DNA from: Ornithodoros turicata
Taxonomy: Eukaryota; Arthropoda; Arachnida; Ixodida; Argasidae
DNA length: 64,000 bases
Direction: 5' to 3'
Assembly: GCF_037126465.1 (NCBI RefSeq)
Contig: NW_026999454.1
Location: 124,001 to 188,000 of the forward strand
The translations under genes were made by a program, and so were the position numbers. The notes beneath the pieces were generated by a model that saw only the letters and a list, made by a program, of their open reading frames with translations, was not told where the DNA came from and made no database searches. The first letter of the stretch is position 1; every line of letters begins with the position of its first letter. Shown one piece after another: positions 24,301 to 36,300 of the stretch.

Positions 24301-27300
24301 ATGTCAGTGTGACGCATTTTGAAGACACACATATGCCAAAAAATAAAAGCAAGTGACAAAAAAAAAATGACAAAGAAATACCAAACGGCAAGAGCGCGAA
24401 GTGCAAAATTCACTTGTTTGTGTTGTCAAATTAATCGTTTTCGTACCGTCACAGCCGACAAAGACAAACTGTCCCTCGTAATCAAAGAACATGTCTTCGG
24501 AATGGGGAAAAATCCCCTATCAGTAAAGTAAACATGTTGTGTTGTTGTTTCAAAATAGGTCAATCTAGCACTCCCCTCTGCGTTAGCTGTGGCGTGGTGG
24601 CTGATATTCCCAACTGCATCCTACGCTGCCGGCAACACCTTCTAGAGTCACTGTACTGGGGGAAGAGTATCGCATTCGCTTTCCCCGTGCCGCCGCCTTG
24701 CTCATTCGCCGAGGCGCGTCACGTGGTGCGTTTTCCTCCTCTTTGCTTCCAACCTCCCGCCGGGTCTCCGGGGCATGCAATAGCTGGGACGCATGTGCGC
24801 GTACGTTCGTGTGGCGCTCTTGGTGTTTTGTACGTGCAATGTATCTCAGAGAGCTGAGGAACTACGAACAACCATGTCTGGATGTTGTGCTGCAACGGGA
24901 CAGAGCCAGGGAAAGCATTTTTCTGCATTCCGACGGGCAAAAGTGACGAAACGCGTAGATCGGCACAGAACCTGCCGGAAGAACTTCGCGCCTACGAATA
25001 ACACACGCTCGAGCGAGGTAAATTTCGTGGCGTGTTTATTTTTCATTGCAGAACCTTTGCACACAGTACTGAATAACAGTTCAACTGTGCGAAGAACAGC
25101 CGTGCGTATCAAAGTAGTGTTTGTTGGATCTTCCCATTGCGTTCCCTGTCCTGCGGTGCTAACAAAACGTCACTGTCAGGACCACTTCACACGCGACGAC
25201 TTCGAGGACAAGGAGATTCGAAAGAAGTTGAAGTGGACGGCAGTCCGAAGCAGTTTTGCATACCGGACACCTACGGGGCTGAGGAAGGCTCCTATCCCCC
25301 GTTCTTCGCACGCAGAGTTCTCCGAGGAGTCACTAAAAGACTTGCACACTGAAGTTGATGACAACATAGTGTAAGATCAAGGGACAGTGGAGGATAGTAA
25401 TGCGTCGAGATAAATGTAGATATGCACTATGAAAATTATTGGAACTTATGAAAACCTTTCTTAAATATTGAGCTGTAATTGTGAGTGAATCAACTTTGCA
25501 GAGGAAGACAACACGGTCACAAACCAGAGCATCGAGGAATATGCACAGGGAAAACTTGCAGACGAGTCATGTGATGGTCCTTCGACGAGGTCGCCGTCTT
25601 AAAAGGAACGAGCAAAGGCTGAGACGGAATGTAGTGACTTGAAGCTCACGGTCTACTCCTCATGGAAGATCAACTGCTTGCGTTGGAGCGGGGGATTGGA
25701 AGAACAATCCACAGCACTTTACATGCGCGTGAAAAAACGTTGGCATGCACATAGCCATTGAACGTTTGAAATAGAAATTTAATTGCGAAGAGACGAGAAT
25801 AAAACTGGTGGAGGTTATTTATGTCAACCTGAAGCTCCACACACGAGCACTATAGTTTTATGTCCACAAAACAAGTGAACTAAAAGGAAAAAAAAACATC
25901 TATAGAGCGCAAACTAGACTCGACGATGCCTTTTGGAGGCGAACACGAGCCAACATAATTCGTCTGTTAGCTACAGAATACAACAAACGATACTGTAGTG
26001 ACGCTTGTGACCTGTTTCATTAAGTATTAGCCGAGTCCCACCACAGGAAGTCACAAAATGTTTGGTGCACAGCCGCGAAATCAACGCGTTGTAACACTGA
26101 CTACAGCTATCCCAACACGCGACCCGCGGCGGCTTGGAAGCAATATGGCTGCCGGAGCAGACGACGCGGAGCGGTTGCGGTACTCTTCCCCCGGTACAGT
26201 GACTCTAACACCTTCTGCACCGTGACGCCCTCTGTCGTCATGTATCCCAACTTGGCTACGGCACTATAACACTGGCTATCTTACTGGGTCCCGTTCTTCA
26301 ACCGACGCAGTGGGCCGTTCACCACTGCGCTCCTCCGCTTTCTCCGCGCTTCGAACCTTGTCAACGCCTTGTGATTCTGTGACCGTGTGTGTGATTTTTC
26401 AGTTTCAGTTTTGTGTGTTTTTTGTTCTTCCACTTTCTTTTCTTTGCTTCTTTTTATTTGCTTTCTCTTCTTTTCCTATTCTTGTTTTCCATCTCTTCTT
26501 TTTTTGGAATAGCAATCCGACTTCTGTCTGGCTGACCTTTCCTTTCTTTTTTTCTTAATAAACATATCCTCCTCCCCCACATGTTGTGATAACAAAACTA
26601 TTTGTGGATGTGGGGACATAGCTCGAAGGTGTGTAATAGTTGGCACCATTCTAACGCGAAAGAGGTCCTGCAATACATTATTTCATTTGTTTCCGGATAG
26701 AAAGACAATTTAGTTTTGGAAATTGAAGACGAAACACGCAAACGCGCATGGAAAAAGCGCGAGATCCCCCTCCCTGTCTTGGAGCTTGGGACGCCTTTCG
26801 GCATTTGCGATACAGTAGTCAGTGGGGAACTAGGTATAAAATGGGATAGTTTCCGAATCGACTGGAATGGATGGTGGTGGTGGTGCTTGTGAAGGAGCAC
26901 GCCGTTCCCGGCCTAACAGAGGTGGCAACGTCACGACTACGCTCTGGGGGAATGTGCGTCCTGGGCCGACTTCTAAGGCAACTGTGTCCACATGTGTCTG
27001 ACAGCGTCTCAGGAAAACCCACGAAAAACCCCAGGCAGCACCGCCGGCACCAGGATTCGAACCCGGGTACCTACATGTCAGTCAGTGGAGCGGATGCGAC
27101 CGTCCCTTTAAACGGTCAACTGGAATGAGCGCGTGTTCACGGCTTGCGTCGTTATTTCCCAAACAGGCATATTACCAAAAGCACAAATCAGGAGCAACCC
27201 TGTTGCTTATTACACCATCTGCCGTAATTTGCATCTAATGCTTGTATGTCTGCCGGTACAGTTTCTCTTTCTGTTTCCAGGTTGGCCTAGCGCTGGATCA

Positions 27301-30300
27301 GCTTGCAGGAATCGATGATGCTCTTCAAACGCGTGCTCGTTACTATCCATCGTCCTCCTACGTCAACGTTACCGACTTACTGTGAGTGAACCCACACCAT
27401 TTGGGGATAGGCTTATATTGATCCCAAACGCAGGTTCCTCAATGTGGACGGAGACCTGGAGGACCTGGAGCAAGCCCTCAAGCGAATTCAGCCGAGGAAA
27501 GTGCTGGGCAGCGGCTCCTGCTCAGCGCTCGTAAAATTGTTGCCTGGAAATAAGGACCTGTATTTCTCTCAGGTTACCTGGTCTACCTATGCTAGCATGC
27601 TAAGGATTCTCAAGAAGTACCACTTTCAGTATCACTTAACTTTTTCCTCAGGTATGGTATTCCACGTGCGTGAGCCAGATATAGTGTGAATACATTTGCA
27701 CTGTAAAATTTACAGCACAGAAATACGTAGGTGAAACCTGCGTAAGTTCTCTCTTACTTTCTTTTGTCACCGACAGTTGTAGCCCGTGTTATGGGAACGA
27801 GATCCAAAAATCCACGAATTATCCCTTACTTGGTACGACTCCCACCAGGACTCGTCCTCAAATTCCACTCTAAAAACGATTGCGCTTTTTTTACGCCTAA
27901 AATTGGTTCGACACTTTTGTCTGCATCAAAGTAAGCATTTGAAAAGTGCCACATCACAAACTTAGTCTCTGCAACCATCAGTGGCGAATTTACGAGTGCA
28001 CTCTTAAAACATTGTCACTTTTGTGGCACTGTCTGAGCGCCGCTTCGGTCAAGTGTCACATATTGACATGGTTTGTACGTGTCTGTGAAATGTCACAGAT
28101 CTGGAAGTGTCAGTATGCGTGGTATCTGTGTTGCATTGAGTATTGTCGTCAGAGATGCGTTACCGACGCTCAGAGCAATACAAATATCCTGACGCTTTCC
28201 AGTCTGTAGGAATCACCTAGCTATGATCAGCGTAATTAAGACAGTCATATAGGGAAACTATTCCACAGCAAAATATACGCGCAGCGACTGTAACGCAATA
28301 AGTTGAATCGCAGAAGTGCTAAAGGAGATGCATATACCACTTCAAAGCGGTAATTACAGTTTTGTATGCGACGGAAGACACGGCCTAATAGCTAGACATT
28401 GGGGGGAAGAGTAAATGCACTGGCAAAGTTCCAGTAAGTTAATCCACGACATTTTGTGTGCGAAGTAATGGGTACAAGATGACTTTCAACGAATCCGAAC
28501 TATTTACTAGAGAAAACGCTCACACAGAAGGTTAACTTGCGCTGCAGAGAGTCCATTGTGTACACGTACGACAGCCCATGAGTGTCAAAAGAAACCAAGC
28601 CGACCTTTGGTCATGCTGACCTTTCCGTAATAAACGTATATCCCCTCACCAAAAAAGAAAAAACAACAACAAAGAAACAAAGGATGAATAAGCCGGAGAA
28701 CATCTGATTTCAGAAATAACAATTCAGAAAACAATCACCGACGTGTTCCTGTGTGCCAGCGTGCGTGTGCGACACATTATTTCTGAAAACAGAATGAATG
28801 AGAACGAACATGGTCAGTGTTATATTGCAGAAGGGCTGACAGTGTGTTTGCATTTGGTTGGCAAACGGTATAGCCTGTGCGCAGGAAATTAGTAAACCCT
28901 GCATGAAAGGGCGGAACTAAGAAACATGAAAAGAACGTGCCAGAGCAGTGAAATGGAAAAAGAAAGAAAGGTCTCAGCAGGGACGTCTGAAGGCAAGCGC
29001 GAGGCCCGGCGCTGTGAACCGATGCGGGGCCTGATATAAAGATGATGTAAGCTAACAAAAAAACAAAACAAAAAAACAGCATTGTGACTAGAGCCACGTT
29101 GAGAGTATATTTGAATTTCATACATTTCTCCCGCGTTTCTCCGTGGTCTAATGCTGCAAAAACCCTACGATTCAACAAAGGTCCGGAGGCTGCCATATAA
29201 GCTTCGCACTGTGTAAACCGACTGTTTGAGGACACCAAGCAGTGATCGACAACACGCAAGGAATAGCCATTCTTGAACTTGTCTGCTGGAGACAAAACCA
29301 CTTCTTCATCTCTGTGGGGTCAAAGACGTTGTCTTTTCTTTCGTTCTCTTGGACTCGAATTCTGCGGTGACGTCTATCGCCTGAGTCAGTTCTTTTCCTC
29401 GAGAAGCCGCAGAACTGAACCCGGTGTCTCGATAGTTCTTGATGAAATTAATGAGTTCATCGAGCTGAACGACAACAGAATCCTGGTCAGCCGTCCTACA
29501 TTGTAATGTCTTGCTGACTACATTCGCAGGTGCAAGCAGATCGTACCAAGTTCCCAAACTTTGCAGGAACTCAAACTTCTATAGATAACGGGATATTAAG
29601 GAATACACTTCACTTCACTTCTGGTTTTTGGGTCGTCGGTAGTTTGTGCAAGACCATTAAAGGAGTACAGAGGGCATTCCAAAAAAAAATTTCAGATTAA
29701 GACGTCTGATGAAGTGTGTGTGTCATTTTACCGAATGGCGCTAAAGGTTTTGATGTGTGCAATTTGTTTACCAGGAAAGAACTCACATAAACATGGGTCC
29801 GCGCATTCACCCTTAACTCGCCATTCCGGGTATTACCAGGAGGAAAAGGTATGATGCCACGTCACCAACGACGTTATAAGGAGAACTCGTTCTGGTTCGC
29901 CGGTCAGTGGGGGTCAGCGCCTTGTCCCTTTGCCGCCGTAAACCAGTTTTGCCAGTTCTCCCGGAGAATTGGGGATAGAAGGAGCGGCCGAATCATTACC
30001 GAGCCAGGAGAAAGGCTTTTTCAGAGCCCCGAACAGCCGAGTAGCAGACGACAGAGGAGTAGCAGACAACATGTCTCTCTACCAATCAGGGAGCGTTCTC
30101 TTTATAGCGTCAGCGCGAGGTTCCAGGCAGATCACAGGCTGGTATTGGTCTTCACCACCGTTGCGCACGCTCGCTTTTTGCGGCGTACTTTAAATTCAAT
30201 TTCTGCGATAATTATGACACTGTGGTGTGAATTACTTCGCATGGTGCATCTTACTGGCCTACTTAACAGTTTTATAGCAAGAAAACAGGGTGTTAAAGAT

Positions 30301-33300
30301 GACTTCTGTGCTACTTTATGTGCCTTTCTGATCCCTGTTGCTGGGAATCTGAGAGCTTTGATACTTTAGTTTCGAGCCTGTTTTTCCAGCGTGTGTCAGA
30401 CAACGGTTTCACAAACTTGAACAGGGAAAAACAGCGCGAAAAACTGGACGAAGAGTAGAGACACGTACAAACAACCCCCCCCCCCCGTCTAGTTCTTCCC
30501 TGTTCTCTCCGTCCAACAACAACAGCAACAATAAATGAAGAAGTGATGATGACATGGGATGTTTCCCGGTGTTAGCCACAGGACACTACCCCACTTCACA
30601 GTGGTTAATATGAGAGGATGAATCCAGGTTTTCAAGCTGTTTGTTTGTCCCTTTTCAAGAAGTAGGGGAAGGGGGGGGGCAAGTTGAAACGTTTTTTAGA
30701 AAACCGCCCAAAGTCGAAAGGTACTTCGGGGCGTAGGCGTTTCAGTGCACTAGCTGCACTGTTGATCCCTCTGGATACTGTGGAACAAAAGTGACGCGAG
30801 TATTTCATGACCATATTGTGAAGAGTAAACGTACAACCGTGCAAAGCGGTGTGCAGGAATTTAATCACAAAGTCAGCGAGAATGAATGAGTGAGTTTCGT
30901 CCTCCCCTCCCTCTTCGTAACACTCTCCCCCCACCCCCCACAGGCGGACGAAGGCCATGTCCTCATGGCGTGTAAGGTTTTAGGCGCACTACGTGAGTCA
31001 GCTGAAGGGTGGGGGTCCTTCGGTCGGGCGGTGGCGTACAGGGTTCCACTTGATAGTCTAAATCAGAGACTCGTCGCACGATGCGGTAAGGTCCGGTGTA
31101 GCGCGCTAAAGGTTTCTCGGAGCGCCCAACTCTTTCGGGTTGGCGTCCACATCTATACCAGACAGTGCCGGATTTATCGTGGTCAGGGCCCGGGGCAGCG
31201 TACATGGTGGGGGCCCTTCTGCACGATCAGTACTTTTCATGGTGCTTCATGAGTGTAAATTATGGGCATACAGATGGCTGACCTGAATGCGAATATTCCG
31301 TGCGACATATACATATATGAAAAAGTTCAATGTCCAGCAGTTGGTTCGTTTATTACCACACGGTTTCCAGAAAGAGTACTTCACATTAGCTCTTACAGTG
31401 AACATCTTTTAAGATCTCGTATCTAGTATCCTGCAACCTATTCGAGACTATACGCTGCTATAGCGCAAACTGGAACCTTCGTTGACTTCCTCACTCAAAA
31501 ATCGGAATTGAGCTCTGTAAAGTCAAGCTGTTTAAGAATGTCCCTTTGCATAAGAGTGACAAGGTGTCTGCCGTGCGTCATGGTTGCCCGATAACTGTTC
31601 TTTATGAGCTTCAGTATCGAAATTGAGCGCTCACAGGAACTGCTACTAACCATCACACTGAGATCTATATGAAGAGCAACGTCTACATAAGGGAAAACTT
31701 CCTTCACTCCTTTCTCCGTGATCCGTGTGTAGAGGAAATATTCTCGACCTCGTCTTGCAAAAATGCCTTACCACAGAGGCTGAAGTGTATACCTCCAGAA
31801 TGCAGATTTCTCCAAAGAGAACCAAGACAATAGCTCTTCATATGCGGACAGTCGTTGATCAAGAGAAGCTAATTTGATTCGAGGGCGGGAGAAAGTTCTT
31901 TCTCCGGAACTTCTATGAAGTGCCACTAAACCGTGCTTCAGGGGTACTTACGTAGCCGTTCGTTGCCGTACACTGGATCGTCAATTGCGCTTTCTTACTG
32001 CAGTAAACTCCCTCGTTGCAGTTAAATCGTCCCCAACCATGCGGTCGTGATCGAATGCTTCACGCCTGCAGGTCAAAGCATGTTCAGGTCGCTGTTAAGG
32101 TCTATCTGTGGACATTGTAACGTTTTGCTATTCTTGTCAATTCTGTGTAAAATATCGTCCCAAAACGCCGAATTAATTCCCAAGTCAATGACATCGCCCG
32201 TTTCAAAGCGCACTTCAGCCATTTCATCTCCATTGCTAGTAATAACGTAGAGTCGTTTTAACGTTTTAAGGACGTAACGACGTTTAACGACTTTTAAAGA
32301 CGTAATAACGTTCTAAAGAAAAGGCGGTATCCCCTGACAGCTCACACAGCATCCGCTCTACAGGACCACCGTGTTTTCGGTTATGGAACGGGCTGCTTTC
32401 TTGAGCAATCGCCGTACACCGTTGTGGTGAGGTTGCTCATCGCATGTGTCTTCGTGTCTATCTTTGTATCTATGCGTGAATTCTGTAAAGAACTCGTATA
32501 CTTTCTCGAGGAAATATAAAAAAGGCAACAGCATTACGGCCTTGAGGCTTGTGTTAACATAAGCCTCAAGGTGCGAAAGAACATGCAGTGCAGTGAACTA
32601 TACGGATACCTTTCAACTGGACTGGTATCCTCCAAGTGCACGAAAGTTCTTGCCGTATATGTGGTTTTGCGAGAACCCAAAACCATATCGTCTGTAGAAG
32701 AAGCAGTGACAATTTCAGTGGTGGGGTCCCCTTTTAGTGGGGGCCCCGGGGCATGCGCCCCGTTTGCCCCCTCTTAAATCCGGCACTGATACCAGATCTC
32801 CCGGAGTATACGATACAGGGCGATCCGTTGCGTTGTATCGTTTGCATTGAACGCCCTGGGAGTGTATGATACGGTAACGGGCTAGCTGTCTGGTTTCTTC
32901 GGCGTTGGAGAGAGCACGAGCTGAAGTGGAATCCAGAGGGGAGTCGTCAAGCTGTGGCAGTAAACAGTCGAGAAATGACACAGCTTCGCGCCCGAAAAAA
33001 AGAAAAAGTAGAGAAATGAAAGTTGTTGCTTGGCAAGCGGTATCGTACGCATAGGTGACGTATGGTACGTCTCCCCAGGTGGCTCCCAGGTACGTCTCCC
33101 GGTGGTACGTACCTCGTGGAGGAACGGTGGTACGTCTCCCAGGTCCCAGTTATCGAGAGTACATGAAATGCACATTGACATCATTTCGCAGATGATGCGG
33201 TTTAGGCGTTCCGTTAGTCCATTCGTCTGTGGGTGGTAAGCCGTGGTGGCACAGTTGATTGTATTATTGAGTCTAAGCCCCCCGAATTCGTAGATGTGAC

Positions 33301-36300
33301 TTGATCTCGACTTGACTTGCAGATAGCTTGGAAGAGCGCCAATGCACTTCAGAAACTCTGCTCGGCCTGAAGAGTTCTTACGCAGCGAGCTTGACGTGTG
33401 GCGAAAATCTGAAGTCAGCGCTCGGGCTACCTTGAACCCGACTTGGCTAACGCTCCAGTATGGCAGCTTCGGGAAGCACATGACACTCAGCATCTTGCCT
33501 TCCCTATTGAAAAATCCTACAAACTTTCTTACAAGATTAGAGCTTTCTTTTAGGAATTCTCACAGAGGATGTGGATTCCTACAGACATTCTGACAGAGAA
33601 CATATTTTCTCACACAAAATCATTTAAATGAACTTCTGTTGGTGCATCTTAAGAGAAATTTCAAGGATGTTTTTTGTGAGAAGAGATGCAGAGCTCTGTA
33701 AGATCTCTCATGGCTTCTAAGATCTGTAAGAGAACTCTTTCTCATAGAATTTCTCACAGCAACCCCATCTGAGTCATGTGACAGACTGGCGCCGTGTTTC
33801 TCTCTCTACTGGTACTCTCTACCGTGTTTCACTCTCTCAGACTGGCGCCGTGCCTCAACGAAAGATGGTCTAGTAGACCGTGGCGTTCGTGGCGTTCGTG
33901 GTTTGACCGTTTGGCGCCGCAATTCAAACACATGTAGTGAACGGTGCAGGAGTCTGCTGCGAATAGTCAATATGCGTCCACGTAAACTACATCGAAGACG
34001 ACATGGAAGCGATACTTCACGCAAGTTTGTCATGGAATCTGAGACAACGACATTGGAAGGCCTAAACAAGAACATTAAACTGGCGTTTTGGTATGCTGAG
34101 GACGGCAGCGTGTCTGGAACCGGGAAGAAGTAAAAATGCGTGGAGGTAAGCTCGGTTATCTCATTCAACGTGGTGACTGCTCCTCAGGAGTACGAATTTC
34201 TAGAGGGCATTACATTTGTGTAATTGAGTACAAGCGTCTTGTAGAGGTTTACAGCTTTATCTACTTTTGTGCAGAAACCGAGAGTTATCTCATTACGACT
34301 GGAAGAAAATATATCCATACCTCGTGTTTTGAGTGCGAAAATTTATTTCATGAGACCAGTTCCACCCATTGTTTCGACTGGCCGCCGAATCCGTCCATGC
34401 ATCGCGTCAACTGTAGTCAGTTTCAGGTTTGCGTGAGGTGTTCGGTCTAACGTCCAAAATTTTAAAATGATTGAGGTATATAAACTAACGGTAAGGGTAC
34501 GCTGATATCGGAAGTAGTGTACTGAAGCTTCCAAACTTGTGTATTTAGAATATTGTTCATCTCCCGCTAGCGAAAATTATATCTCCCCCAGCAAACCATC
34601 AAATATCATATTTTTTTACTAGTTGTAGTATCCTCCACGCCTCAGAAGGTGCAGACTACGGAAGGTGCATAAAGCGGAATGTGTTAGGTCCATCAAAAGG
34701 GCATGAAAATTAAAGCAGCGTTCGTTATTCTCATATTGGAATTCTATATGACTCGCAATAATGATCTCTTCACAGCGATATGCCTTATCGTAACTAAAAC
34801 AGCTTATCCTACAGAGTAGTCACCATTACCTGTGAGTATAAATTAATACTCCGACTGAACTGAGCGTGTGTATATCACAATTGGGGTTTTCTGGCCTGGA
34901 TTGTGATTTTTATTGCACCATATGCCTGTATTCTAAAATGTGTGCTCCTTCATCCAATTTCCGCACACACATGCTTTGCCTGCTTTTCCAAACAAGAGCA
35001 TATGTAGCATCGTAATATCACAATTGACATTATGATGTTCTTACATTCTTTTCTTTTTTCTTTCAGATGCATATAAACGATATCTTAATGAGAGGCCCTG
35101 AGATCCACCAAAGGCTACAAGGCTGAGTTCTTTTGTTCTGCACATGCGATTTTTTTGAACGTTAAATAAAGAGTGAACAGATTACACAGATTGTCACTTG
35201 GTGTAGAACATCATTTCTTTACTGCCTCCTGCAAATCTTATCAGAACATTTTGACTGAGTCTTGTGGGAAACAAGCTATAAGAATGTCTATGAGAAACCC
35301 TTAAGAGAAACTTTATGACATCTCATAGAGATCCGGTGAGAAATTCTATGAGAAAACCTGTAAGAATTTGGGCAATAATCCTATAGAATTTCTCTTTGGA
35401 TTCTGTGAGATGTTTCTTGTGAGAATTCCTGCAGGATTTTTCAATAGGGTGCTTTACATGAGCCGATGCGTCATCAATTTGCTTACAGGGACCTTGCACG
35501 TACGTTGGTGCCAGATGACAGGTGTGGCTCATATTATAAGTCCTGACGCTAAGAAATGTCAGGATTTCAAAGAAAATTTTAAGTGCAAACTTGAGGGGAA
35601 ATCTCGCTCACAGACGCAGTTAAAGTTAGCAGGCTGCGGCTTGACGAAGTAAGCCAGCGGAAGGGTCCATGAAAGACGCAAACCGTCTTGAGCGATGGCA
35701 GGTTTTGGTGCAGACGTGCACAAGTCAAGATGCGGCTTCTAGTCAAGTTACATCTGAATTCGGTGGTAAGGATGTTCTGTATAGTTTCCGATAGAAAGCA
35801 CCGTCCTCTGTCGCTAATAACGGCTTCTCGGAGCACCATGTCGAATGATAATGTTCTGTAAACGAATGCGACATCAGACGCAGTACGAGAAAGAACTGCT
35901 TTCGTCTCAGAATATTTTGTCACTATCCAACGGATGTAATTATCCACTTGTTGCCTGAAGAAGGCTGAGGGCATGGTCCCAGCAGATCGATCCCGATTTT
36001 CGCAAACGGTGTTGCAAATATTCTGCTCAATATTATGGGCATACTGTTGGGACAACCAGGTGGCTTGACGGCTGGATAAGAGAAATCGCACATGTCAGTT
36101 AGGTTCATACCGATATGACAGATATGGCGTCGGCTGTATCACAGAAATCCCGCAGGCCATTCTCCTTTTCAGCTTGACTAAAGTACTAGCTCAAGTTACG
36201 CGAAATAATCAATCTGTTGACAGAATCGAAGATCCCAGGGCACACAGCCACATTTTCTTCCAGTCCCGGACGCATTTTCTCAGGCGACGACTTCTACTTG

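Larger units (their letters stand above)
31163..32788 (-). mobile_element. hAT transposon inserted in Gypsy relic, 8-bp TSD ATACCAGA
   Basis: The ends are CAGTGCCGGATTTA and its complement TAAATCCGGCACTG: 14-bp perfect inverted termini. Perfect 8-bp duplications, ATACCAGA, flank them at 31155-31162 and 32789-32796. The insertion splits the Gypsy frame between TPGDLV and the LARYTGPYR segment. A C-terminal transposase piece is retained on the minus strand. Confidence 0.9.
30963..36108 (-). pseudogene. decayed Gypsy pol (integrase region), interrupted by two DNA elements
   Basis: Read on the minus strand, the pieces appear in pol order. At 35923-36108 a segment has [20 protein letters not shown]. 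At 35750-35990 there is [13 protein letters not shown] (second catalytic Asp). At about 33130-33290 there is [19 protein letters not shown] (catalytic Glu). At 32820-32981 there is [16 protein letters not shown], and at 30963-31140 [17 protein letters not shown] with [11 protein letters not shown]. Frameshifts and the insertions at 31163-32788 and 33502-35449 split it. It fills part of the large intron before the exon at 36248. Confidence 0.75.
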
